From Streptomyces colonosanans (GTDB lineage Bacteria; Actinomycetota; Actinomycetes; Streptomycetales; Streptomycetaceae): a stretch of DNA of 64,000 nt. A program made the translations under genes and the position numbers. Position 1 is the stretch's first letter. Every line of letters starts with the position of its first letter. The notes under the pieces were generated by a model. The model did not search any database, was not told the DNA's origin, and saw only the letters and a list, made by a program, of their open reading frames with translations. This document shows, in pieces, positions 1 through 7,325 of this stretch. The stretch is from contig NZ_MLYP01000042.1 in NCBI RefSeq assembly GCF_001866645.1, forward strand, positions 119,208-183,207, given 5' to 3'.

Positions 1-55
1 CCGCGACACCCAGGAGCAGCCGCTCCTTGTCGATCCGTGAGGTCAGCTTGTTCAT
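1..55 (-). CDS. ABC transporter permease, N-terminus only (BMP/nucleoside-type importer)
   Basis: Only the first 18 codons lie inside the window; the gene runs off the left edge on the minus strand. The start ATG overlaps the TGA of the ATP-binding gene in an ATGA junction, which indicates translational coupling. The visible residues (MNKLTSRID, then KERLL) fit the cytoplasmic N-terminus of a YufP/RnsC-like permease. The assignment rests on operon position after a BMP-family ATPase and is otherwise an inference, because no membrane segment is visible. Confidence 0.6.
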   Translation of the reverse strand, partial: MNKLTSRIDKERLLLGVA

Positions 56-1629
56 TCGGCGGCGTCCTCTGCGTGCTCCGTGTCCTCCGGGCCCTCCAGG
101 TGGCCGGTGGCCGCACCCGTCATGGCGGAGCCCAGCTCCTCGGGAGTGATGGTGGCGGGGTCGGCGTCGGCGACCAGGCGGCCGCGGTACATCACCCGCA
201 GGGTGTCGGAGAGCCCGATCAGCTCGTCCAGGTCGGCGGATATCAGCAGCACCGCCAGGCCCTCGCGGCGGGCCTCACGGATCTGGTCCCAGATCTGCGC
301 CTGCGCACCGACGTCCACACCGCGCGTGGGGTGGGCGGCGATGAGCAGCTTGGGGTGGTGGCTCATCTCGCGGCCGACGATCAGCTTCTGCTGGTTGCCG
401 CCGGACAGGGACGCGGAGGTCACGTCGATGCCGGGCGTGCGGACGTCGTACTCGCGCACGATGCGCTCGGTGTCGGCGCGCGCGGCCTTGATATCGATCA
501 GGCCGCCCTTGGAGTTGGGCCGCTCGGTGACATGGCCGAGGATGCGGTTCTCCCACAGCGGCGCCTCGAGCAGCAGCCCGTGCCGGTGGCGGTCCTCGGG
601 GATGTACCCGATGCCGCCCTCGCGGCGCTTGCGGGTCGGCGTGTTCGAGATGGCGTCGCCGTCGAGGCTGATGACGCCACTGTCGGGGGCGCGCATGCCC
701 ATGATCGCCTCGACCAGCTCGGACTGGCCGTTGCCCTCCACACCGGCGATGCCGAGGACCTCGCCCTTGTGGATGGTAAAGCCGATGTCGTCGAGGATGA
801 TCCGCTCGATGCCGTCGAGGTCGGTCTGCGTCAGGCGCAGCGCGTCCACGGTGAGCATCGGGACGTCCGTGACGGTGGAATCCTCGGTCTCCGGCGAGGG
901 CAGTTCGCTGCCGACCATCAGTTCGGCGAGCTGCTTGGAGGTGGTGGTCTTCGGGTCGGCGGTGCCGACGGTGGTGCCGCGCCGGATGACGGTGATCTCG
1001 TCAGCGACGTTCAGCACCTCGCCCAGCTTGTGCGAGATGAAGATGACCGTGAGGCCCTCGGACTTGAGCTCGCGCAGGTTGTCGAAGAGCGCGTCGACCT
1101 CCTGCGGCACGAGGACCGCGGTGGGCTCGTCGAGGATGAGGGTGCGGGCGCCGCGGTAGAGGACCTTGAGGATCTCCACACGCTGGCGGTCGGCGACGCC
1201 GAGCTGTTCGAGGAGCACGTCGGGCCGCACGTTCAGCCCGTACGCGTCCGAGATCTCGTTGATCTTCTTGCGGGCCTTGGCCCCGATGCCGTACAGCTTC
1301 TCCGCGCCGAGGACGACGTTCTCGAGGACGGTGAGGTTGTCGGCGAGCATGAAGTGCTGGTGCACCATGCCGATGCCGCGCGCGATGGCGTCGGCGGGGT
1401 TGTGGAACGAGACCTGTTCGCCGTCGACGGTGATGGTGCCCTCGTCCGGCTTCTGCATGCCGTAAAGGATCTTCATCAGCGTGGACTTGCCGGCACCGTT
1501 CTCACCGCAGAGGGCGTGGACGGTGCCCTTGCGGACGGTGATGTCGATGTCGCGGTTGGCGACAACGCCGGGGAAGCGCTTGGTGATGCCGCGCAGTTCG
1601 ACGGCAGCGGGAGGGCTGGACGCGTTGAT
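52..1629 (-). CDS. ABC transporter ATP-binding protein, duplicated nucleotide-binding domains (BMP/nucleoside or sugar type)
   Basis: About 525 residues with two fused ATPase domains, as in RbsA/YufO-type importers. Domain 1 has Walker A GENGAGKST near residue 43, a Q-loop (GMVHQHF) and a Walker B (LILDEPTAVL). Its usual LSGGQ is replaced by a degenerate stretch near LGVADRQRVE. Domain 2 has GVEGNGQSELV in place of Walker A and an intact LSGGNQQKL signature. The lipoprotein gene upstream and the permease downstream indicate uptake of nucleosides or related solutes. The start is odd. In frame, a TGA lies at 1644-1642, and no ATG, GTG or TTG occurs before the ATG at 1476, which sits inside domain 1 just after Walker A. 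An AUC at 1629-1627 has a GAGGAG ribosome site at good spacing and gives the expected N-terminus (INASSPPAAVELRG). I place the start there. Confidence 0.85.
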   Translation of the reverse strand: MNASSPPAAVELRGITKRFPGVVANRDIDITVRKGTVHALCGENGAGKSTLMKILYGMQKPDEGTITVDGEQVSFHNPADAIARGIGMVHQHFMLADNLTVLENVVLGAEKLYGIGAKARKKINEISDAYGLNVRPDVLLEQLGVADRQRVEILKVLYRGARTLILDEPTAVLVPQEVDALFDNLRELKSEGLTVIFISHKLGEVLNVADEITVIRRGTTVGTADPKTTTSKQLAELMVGSELPSPETEDSTVTDVPMLTVDALRLTQTDLDGIERIILDDIGFTIHKGEVLGIAGVEGNGQSELVEAIMGMRAPDSGVISLDGDAISNTPTRKRREGGIGYIPEDRHRHGLLLEAPLWENRILGHVTERPNSKGGLIDIKAARADTERIVREYDVRTPGIDVTSASLSGGNQQKLIVGREMSHHPKLLIAAHPTRGVDVGAQAQIWDQIREARREGLAVLLISADLDELIGLSDTLRVMYRGRLVADADPATITPEELGSAMTGAATGHLEGPEDTEHAEDAAE

Positions 1630-1701
1630 GGCGCACTCTCCTCAAGGGAAAGGGACTTCGGGGGAGGGCGGGCGTCGGCGACGCTAGCGCGGCAACTCAT
1701 A

Positions 1702-1715
1702 GCTACACGCGTAGA
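1702..1715. promoter_or_regulatory. Palindromic operator candidate ahead of the ABC ATPase gene
   Basis: GCTACACGCGTAGA is a near-palindrome in the spacer between the lipoprotein gene and the ATPase gene. A matching motif, GTAACGCGCGTAGA (11 of 14 positions), occurs at 2958-2971 ahead of the lipoprotein gene. Two similar palindromes in front of two transcription units of one transporter suggest a common repressor. The regulator is unknown. Confidence 0.35.
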
Positions 1716-1841
1716 GTTGACACATTGTTATGGCCCGGCGCGGGGGGCGGTGTGCACCCCCGCACCGAGCCGTGGTCCGCCGGGACCGTCAGGTCACGGG
1801 AAGGTCCGCACGATCCCGTGCACCGTCCCGCGACCGCCGGG

Positions 1842-2900
1842 TCACGGGGTCGTCTTGACCTTGATCTTGCCGTCGATGATGCCCTGCTGGGCGGCGTCGA
1901 GCTTGGCCTTGATGTCGTCGATGAAGCCACCGCTGGTGGAGAGCGAGACACCCTTCTCGGCCAGGGAGTAGCTGTGGGTGCCGGTCAGCGGCTTGCCGTC
2001 CTTGACGGACTTGATCAGCTCGTAGACGCCGACGTCGACGTTCTTGACGACCGAGGTCAGGATCGACTTCTTGTACTTGGCCAGACCCGGGATGTTGTAC
2101 TGGTCCGAGTCGACACCGATGCCCCAGGCGCCCTTCTTGCCGCTGACGGCCTCGATCGAGCCGTTGCCGGAGGAGCCGGCCGCGCTGTAGATGACGTCGG
2201 CGCCCTTGTCGAGCATGCCCTGCGCGGCTTCCTTGCCCTTGTCGGGGGAGCTGAAGCCGGAGGTGTCCGAGCCGTGGCTCAGGTACTGGGTATCGATCTT
2301 GATCTTCTTGTTGGTGTCCTGGACACCCTGGACGAAGCCCGCCTCGAACTTCTTGATGAGCGGGACGTCCACGCCTCCGATGTAGCCGACGTGGTTGCTC
2401 TTCGTCTTCAGGGCGGCCGCGACGCCGGCCAGGTAGGAGCCCTGCTCCTCGGTGAAGACGATGCTGTCGGTGTTCTTCGTGTTCACCACGGAGTCGACGA
2501 TGCCGAAGGTGGTCTTCGGGAACTTCGCCGCAACCTTGGTCATGGAGTTGGAGTAGGCGTAGCCGACACCGATGATCGGGTTGTAGCCCGCGGAGGCGAG
2601 GTCCGAGAGGCGCTGCTCGCGGTCGGCCTCGGTGTCCGTGGTCTTCGCGGTCAGCTCCTTGAGCGAACCGCCGAACTCGGACTTGGCCTTGTCGGCGCCG
2701 CGCGCGGCGGAGTCGTTGAAGGAGTGGTCGCCACGGCCGCCGACGTCAAACGCGAGACCGATCTTGACACCGTTCTTGCCCGAATCGGACGAGCCCGACC
2801 CGGAATCCTTCTCGTTGGACGTGCTGCCACACGCGGTGGCGGAAAGCGCGAGGGCCGCGGTCGCGAGACACGCGGCAGAGATCTTGGCTACCCGGCGCAA
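1842..2900 (-). CDS. BMP-family (Med/TmpC/PnrA-like) substrate-binding lipoprotein
   Basis: Solute-binding protein that feeds the ABC importer encoded just downstream; PnrA-type members bind purine nucleosides. The N-terminus is a lipoprotein signal (MRRVAKISAACLA, hydrophobic stretch, then LSATAC with the lipidated Cys). It is followed by a Ser/Gly-rich linker and a periplasmic-binding-protein fold with motifs such as GLAFDVGG, DHSFNDSA and GYAYSNS. A longer reading from a TTG at 2915 is possible. However, AAGGAG lies six bases before the second TTG at 2900, and starting there gives the usual MRRVAK N-terminus. About 352 residues. Nucleoside specificity is family knowledge; other sugars cannot be excluded. 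Confidence 0.88.
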   Translation of the reverse strand: MRRVAKISAACLATAALALSATACGSTSNEKDSGSGSSDSGKNGVKIGLAFDVGGRGDHSFNDSAARGADKAKSEFGGSLKELTAKTTDTEADREQRLSDLASAGYNPIIGVGYAYSNSMTKVAAKFPKTTFGIVDSVVNTKNTDSIVFTEEQGSYLAGVAAALKTKSNHVGYIGGVDVPLIKKFEAGFVQGVQDTNKKIKIDTQYLSHGSDTSGFSSPDKGKEAAQGMLDKGADVIYSAAGSSGNGSIEAVSGKKGAWGIGVDSDQYNIPGLAKYKKSILTSVVKNVDVGVYELIKSVKDGKPLTGTHSYSLAEKGVSLSTSGGFIDDIKAKLDAAQQGIIDGKIKVKTTP

Positions 2901-2957
2901 GGGGGGCTCCTTCAACCTGACCGAAGCGCCACTTCCGGCGCTGGTTTTCGCCGCATC

Positions 2958-2971
2958 GTAACGCGCGTAGA
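2958..2971. promoter_or_regulatory. Second copy of the ACGCG-GTAGA palindrome, upstream of the BMP lipoprotein gene
   Basis: GTAACGCGCGTAGA lies about 58 bp upstream of the lipoprotein start and matches 1702-1715 at 11 of 14 positions. It is probably an operator or part of a promoter for the transporter operon. No binding data are available. Confidence 0.35.
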
Positions 2972-3046
2972 TGCCAGATAAAGCCCTCTTCGGAAGCCGT
3001 TATCGGATTGACGCGAACAGGTCTTGAACGTATAGGTCGCCCCGGG

Positions 3047-4297
3047 TTACGAGCGGGCTGCGTCCAGTAGCGCCGCGGCCGTGAACAGTTCGACACCCAC
3101 CGTGATCGCGGACTCGTCCGCGTCGAAATCCCCCTGGTGCAGATCGCGCACGGTGCGCTCGCCGGGCCTGCGGACACCGAGCCTGGCCATGGCCCCGGGG
3201 ACGTGCTCCAGGTACCAGGAGAAGTCCTCGCCGCCGAGGCTCTGCTGGGTGTCCTCGACGGAGTGCATGCCGCGCCGCGCCATCATGGCGTCCCGCAGCA
3301 GCTCGGTGACCGCGGGGTCGTTGACGACGGGCGGCACTCCTCGCACGTAGGTGATCTCGGACTTGGTCCGGTACATGCCCGCGATCTCGTCGATGGCGGC
3401 GTGGACCAGGTCCGGCGCCCGCCGCCAGGCCTCCAGGTCCAGGCAGCGAACGGTCCCGGACAGCTCGGCGTGCTGCGGAATGACGTTGCAGGCGTGTCCC
3501 GATTCGATACGTCCCCAGGTCACCGCGAGCCCCGAGCGGGCATCGATGCGGCGGGCGACGAGCGTGGGAACCTCGGTGACGACCTTGGCGGCCGCGCTCA
3601 CCAGGTCGGTGGTCAGGTGCGGGCGTGCGGTGTGCCCGCCGGGACCGTCCAGTGCGACCTCCAGCCGGTCGCAGGCGGAGGTGATGGGGCCGATGCGCAG
3701 TCCGATCCGCCCGGCGTCGACCCTCGGGTCGCAGTGCACGCCGATGATCTTCCCCACACCGTCGAGCACCCCGGACTCGATGGCGTCCGTCGCACCGCCC
3801 GGCAGCACCTCTTCGGCGGGCTGGAAGATCAGCCGCACGGGCCGGGGCAGGAGGCCCTGCCGTGCCATTTCGGCGAGGACGAGTCCGGCGCCGAGGACGA
3901 CGGTGGTGTGGATGTCATGTCCGCAGGCATGGGCGCGGCCCGGGACGGTGGACCGGTAGGCGCACCCGGTCTTGGTGTCCGGGATGGGCAGTGCGTCGAT
4001 GTCGGCGCGCAGCGCGAGCATGGGCCGTACGCGGCCCTCGACCGGGCCCTGCGCTTCCCCGCCGATGTCGCACACGAGCCCGGTGCCGATGTCGAGCACG
4101 CGCGGCGTGAGTCCGGCCCGCTCCAGCCGTGCCTTGAGCGCAGCGGTGGTGCGGAACTCCTGGTTGCCGAGCTCGGGGTGCATGTGCAGGTCACGCCGGA
4201 AGGCGACGAGCTCGGTCCGGAGCTCCTCGGGCAGCACGCCGGGCAGCGGGGCGTCTCCGGATTCCTCGGGAAGGTCGGTTTCGGACTCGCGGGACAT
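3047..4297 (-). CDS. M20-family metallo-amidohydrolase (N-acyl-amino-acid or hippurate hydrolase type)
   Basis: About 416 residues. It shows the M20D amidohydrolase signature in order: DLHMHPELG near the N-terminus, LRADIDALPIPD, HACGHDIHTT (metal ligands and catalytic Asp/His), QPAEEVLPGG with the catalytic Glu pair, a dimerisation lid containing GGHTARPH, and C-terminal GGEDFSWYLE. The family removes acyl groups from amino acids or related amides in the cytoplasm. The ORF opens at 4354, but an AAAGGG site precedes the ATG at 4297 (MSRESETDL), so I place the start there. The gene lies upstream of, and in the same direction as, the BMP transporter, so the two may be co-expressed. The exact substrate is unknown. 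Confidence 0.88.
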   Translation of the reverse strand: MSRESETDLPEESGDAPLPGVLPEELRTELVAFRRDLHMHPELGNQEFRTTAALKARLERAGLTPRVLDIGTGLVCDIGGEAQGPVEGRVRPMLALRADIDALPIPDTKTGCAYRSTVPGRAHACGHDIHTTVVLGAGLVLAEMARQGLLPRPVRLIFQPAEEVLPGGATDAIESGVLDGVGKIIGVHCDPRVDAGRIGLRIGPITSACDRLEVALDGPGGHTARPHLTTDLVSAAAKVVTEVPTLVARRIDARSGLAVTWGRIESGHACNVIPQHAELSGTVRCLDLEAWRRAPDLVHAAIDEIAGMYRTKSEITYVRGVPPVVNDPAVTELLRDAMMARRGMHSVEDTQQSLGGEDFSWYLEHVPGAMARLGVRRPGERTVRDLHQGDFDADESAITVGVELFTAAALLDAARS

Positions 4298-4432
4298 CAG
4301 TTGGTTCACCCTTTGAAGGGTAGGCGCGACGGGGGTCAACTGACGGGCGATCAAGAAAAGTTCAGCCGGATTGACGTAAGAAATCCGGCACGCGCCCGCA
4401 TGGTGAGACCCGCCAGTGGGTAGGTCCTTTTT

Positions 4433-5067
4433 TTACCCCCGTTCGACCACCTTGCCGGGCCTCCCCTCGTCGTCCGCTTCCTCGGCGGGCATGGCGAACT
4501 CCGACGTGTCCAGATCGAAGTCGAAGGGCGCGGGGACGTGAAGGGGTCGCCCGAAGGGCACGTTGGTCCGGGAGCGGTAGCCCTTCGGGGACGGGTCCCA
4601 GAACGCGCTGATCTCCTGGGCCTGCATGTCGAGCACGAGGTACACCGGCACCACGCGCCCATAGGTGTCCAGCTTGTCGAGCCAGTCGACGTCCTTGGTC
4701 GGCTCGGAGGTCAGCTCGGCGACGAGGGAGAGTGCGGAGCCGTCGGCGTGACGGCCGGCGGCTTCGAAGGCGGCTTCGTCGGCGACGTGCAGGTCAGGTC
4801 CGAAGGCGCGGTCAGAGCCCGGAAAGCTGAAGAGGAAGGGCGCCGTGTCCACGTCGTGCCCTTCTGGGGCATGGGGCTCGAGCTGCCGCCTCAACGACTT
4901 CATCGGCCTCTTGCAGCGCAGCTTCGACCACGGCGACACGACGATCTTCCCCCGGATGCCTTGTAGCCGTCAGGTGTGTCCAGCTCCTCGACGGTCCGGA
5001 GCATGTCCTCGAAGTCTCCGGACGACGGGCTCTCCATGGGCTTCGGCCGCTCGATCATGGTGGTCAC
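4433..5067 (-). pseudogene. Uma2-family (DUF820-like, PD-(D/E)XK nuclease fold) gene broken by a frameshift
   Basis: The N-terminal part is read from a GTG at 5067, with GGAGGA five bases upstream: VTTMIERPKPMESPSSGD through DTPDGYKA. The rest lies in another frame from RGKIVVSPWSK onward and ends at 4433. Family members read K-A-E-I-I-R-G-K at the join (from memory). Here the DNA goes from AAGGC directly to ATCCGG near 4952-4960, consistent with loss of about 7 bases. The downstream part still has VAELTSEPTKDVDWLDKL and the VPVYLVLD core. Uma2 proteins are numerous in Streptomyces and poorly understood. The 3' part stays open for 168 codons, so a truncated product is possible. A sequencing error is less likely for a 7-base loss. 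Confidence 0.72.
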
Positions 5068-5186
5068 CGCGGTCCTCCACTGACGACAAGGCATGGCGTT
5101 GGCTCCACGGTAGCGTCGGGAGGGGATCACTGCCCGTAGTAGGCGCCCGTACACCCGATCGGGTAACCCGCGGCGGCGCCCCTCCC

Positions 5187-6323
5187 CTACGCCGTCCCGG
5201 GCGTCACCGCCAGCAGCCGGTGTGCGTCCCGCGCAGTCCCCGTCACCCCCGCCAGGAATCCCTGGGCCCGCGGGGACGCCGTCTGCGTGAGCCAGGCCGG
5301 GTCGATGTCGCAGACCGCAACCCGCACCTCGGTGCCGGCCAGGGCGAGGGGCAGAGTGTGGACGACCGTCGACGGGAAGCTCAGGATCGTACGGCCGATG
5401 GGGCCCCGGCGGGCGATCAGTTCCAGGGGCAGGTCGGGGCGGACCACCTCCAGACCGGTCTCGACGGCCAGGCGGTGCAACTTCTCGGAGCTCTCGCGGC
5501 GGTGCGCGAAGTAACGGGTGGCGCCGTGGGAGCGGGCCAGGGAGCGGACCGCGTCGAGATAGCGGTCCGGGTCGACGACGCCGGTCTCCACGAGTGAGGT
5601 GCCCACCAGGTCGGCGCCCCTCGTGAGGCGGGGCGGACCGAAGCGGGCCCGGGTCCAGGAGAAGTCGTTGGCGGTGAGACGGACGCCTTCGGGGGCCGCC
5701 TCGATCGGCATGGCGGAGAAGACCTCGACGCGGCGCCCGCCGGACGGCGTCAGGCGGCGCCGGGCCGCGGCGGAGACCGGGGAGAAGACCAGGTCGCGGG
5801 GCCCGGGGCGGCCGCCGCGCCGGTGCCAGCGCACCAGCCTCTCGCCCTGCGCGAGCTGGGCGACGAATTCCATGGTCGCGGTGCCGTCGTCGACGACGAC
5901 GACGTCGCGAACCCGGGTGATGGTCAGCAGGAGCTGTACGTAGCGGGAGAACGGGTCGCCGATGACGATCCGCGAGGCCTCGCGCAGCAGGGGGGCCAGG
6001 CCGCCGATGGTCCGGAACGGGGCCGTGAAGCCGCCGCGCGCCTCCTCCCAGCGCACCTCGTGGCCCTCGCCGCGGGCGAGTTCGGCCATGCGGCGCAGCT
6101 GGCCCCGGGTCATGGGGTCGGTGGGCGACAGCACCACAAGGGTCAGGGAGTCCCCGGCCGGGCCAGTGGCCGGCACGCGCCGTGTCCGGGGAGGCACCGG
6201 CTGCCTGCGCGAGGGCTGGGGCGCCTGGGTGTGCGCCCACTCCAGCACATTGAGGAGCTGGACGGGGCTCTCGACGAAGGCGAGCGTGGAGGTGGGGCCC
6301 GTCGGCCCGACTCGGGGACTCAT
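5187..6323 (-). CDS. Putative sialyltransferase-like glycosyltransferase (GT52/GT-B-like)
   Basis: 378 residues from an ATG at 6323 (MSPRVGPTGPTS). Recognisable features are the opening LAFVESPVQLLNVLEW, a central VVVDDGTATMEF resembling the DDGT motif of bacterial sialyltransferase families, YFAHRRES, and a late LSFPSTVVHTLPL. These recall the PHPRE and S-T-A-L segments of GT52 LOS sialyltransferases. No signal peptide is seen. It lies just after the NeuB-like and CMP-sugar genes on the same strand, which favours transfer of a nonulosonic acid into a cell-wall polymer. Family assignment is by motif memory, so the donor and linkage are inference. Confidence 0.6.
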   Translation of the reverse strand: MSPRVGPTGPTSTLAFVESPVQLLNVLEWAHTQAPQPSRRQPVPPRTRRVPATGPAGDSLTLVVLSPTDPMTRGQLRRMAELARGEGHEVRWEEARGGFTAPFRTIGGLAPLLREASRIVIGDPFSRYVQLLLTITRVRDVVVVDDGTATMEFVAQLAQGERLVRWHRRGGRPGPRDLVFSPVSAAARRRLTPSGGRRVEVFSAMPIEAAPEGVRLTANDFSWTRARFGPPRLTRGADLVGTSLVETGVVDPDRYLDAVRSLARSHGATRYFAHRRESSEKLHRLAVETGLEVVRPDLPLELIARRGPIGRTILSFPSTVVHTLPLALAGTEVRVAVCDIDPAWLTQTASPRAQGFLAGVTGTARDAHRLLAVTPGTA

Positions 6324-6372
6324 GGTCGTACGACCGTTGCCTTTCGGGCGGTTTCGGGGGTCGGGTGGACCG

Positions 6373-7311
6373 TCAGACCGCCACCGGCTCACCGGCGGCC
6401 GCGGCGATCTCCGCCTCGGCGACCACACCGGTGACGCGGCGGAGCTTCTTCATCGGGCCCAGCTCGGAGTCGTAGACCTTCTTCACGCCGTCGCCCAGCG
6501 ACGCCTCGATGGTGCGGATGTCGCGGACCAGGCGCTGCAGGCCCTGCGGCTCCACCGATGCGGCCTGGTCGGAGCCCCACATCGCACGGTCGAGGGTGAT
6601 GTGGCGCTCGACGAAGCAGGCGCCGAGGGCGACCGCGGCCAGCGTGGTCTGCAGGCCGGTCTCGTGGCCGGAGTAGCCGATCGGGACGTTGGGGTACTCC
6701 TTCTCCAGCGTGTTGATCACGCGCAGGTTCAGCTCCCCGGCCTTCGCCGGGTAGGTCGAGGTGGCGTGGCACAGGAGGATGTTGTCCGAGCCGAGGACCT
6801 CGACCGCGTGGCGGATCTGCTTCGGGGTCGACATGCCGGTGGACAGGATGATCGTGCGACCGGTGGCGCGCAGGGCGCGCAGCAGCTCGTCGTCCGTCAG
6901 GGAGGCGGAGGCCACCTTGTGCGCGGGGACGTCGAACTTCTCCAGGAAGGCGACCGCCTCGGTGTCCCACGGGGACGCGAACCAGGCGATGCCCTTCTCC
7001 TTGCAGTACGCGTCGATCTGGAGGTACTCGTCCTCACCGAACTCCACGCGGTGGCGGTAGTCGATGTAGGTCATCCGGCCCCAGGGGGTGTCGCGCTCGA
7101 TGTCCCACTGGTCGCGCGGGGTGCAGATCTCGGGGGTGCGCTTCTGGAACTTGACGGCGTCGCAGCCTGCCTCGACAGCCACGTCGATCAGCTTGAAGGC
7201 GTTCTCCAGCTCACCGTTGTGGTTGATGCCGATCTCGCCGCAGACGTACACCGGCGTGCCGGGACCGGCCGCGCGCGAACCGAACTGGCGGAGACGGGAG
7301 TTGGTGCTCAT
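6373..7311 (-). CDS. NeuB-family nonulosonic acid synthase (N-acetylneuraminate/Kdn-9-P synthase-like)
   Basis: 312 residues starting at ATG 7311 (MSTNSRLRQFG). NeuB enzymes condense phosphoenolpyruvate with a hexose or its 6-phosphate to form a 9-carbon ulosonic acid. Diagnostic motifs are GEIGINHNGELENA, DAVKFQKRTPE, IAWFASPWD, ILSTGMST, LLCHATSTYPA, IGYSGHETG and ERHITLDRAMWGSD. The protein ends soon after the synthase barrel. The C-terminal SAF (antifreeze-like) domain that closes the active site in typical ~345-residue NeuB enzymes is missing. Together with the CMP-transferase/phosphatase fusion immediately upstream, the context suggests Kdn or sialic-acid-like sugar for a teichulosonic-type cell-wall polymer, as reported for S. 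coelicolor (from memory). Confidence 0.88.
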   Translation of the reverse strand: MSTNSRLRQFGSRAAGPGTPVYVCGEIGINHNGELENAFKLIDVAVEAGCDAVKFQKRTPEICTPRDQWDIERDTPWGRMTYIDYRHRVEFGEDEYLQIDAYCKEKGIAWFASPWDTEAVAFLEKFDVPAHKVASASLTDDELLRALRATGRTIILSTGMSTPKQIRHAVEVLGSDNILLCHATSTYPAKAGELNLRVINTLEKEYPNVPIGYSGHETGLQTTLAAVALGACFVERHITLDRAMWGSDQAASVEPQGLQRLVRDIRTIEASLGDGVKKVYDSELGPMKKLRRVTGVVAEAEIAAAAGEPVAV

Positions 7312-7325
7312 GACGGGGAGGTTCC

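Noticed and set aside
1717..1722. TTGACA as a plus-strand -35 box
   Set aside because: No -10 sequence follows at 16-19 bp and no plus-strand gene begins nearby; the flanking genes are on the minus strand.
37..1971. Long plus-strand open frame opposite the ABC ATPase and lipoprotein genes
   Set aside because: It is antisense to genes with strong family matches and has the Val/Gly/Asp-rich shadow composition typical of high-GC DNA. The same holds for long open frames such as 47675-50122 (+), 50895-52679 (+) and 58149-60101 (+).
4433..4939. Intact 168-residue gene
   Set aside because: Its start lies in the middle of the Uma2 domain and the missing N-terminus is encoded just upstream in another frame; listed as pseudogene.
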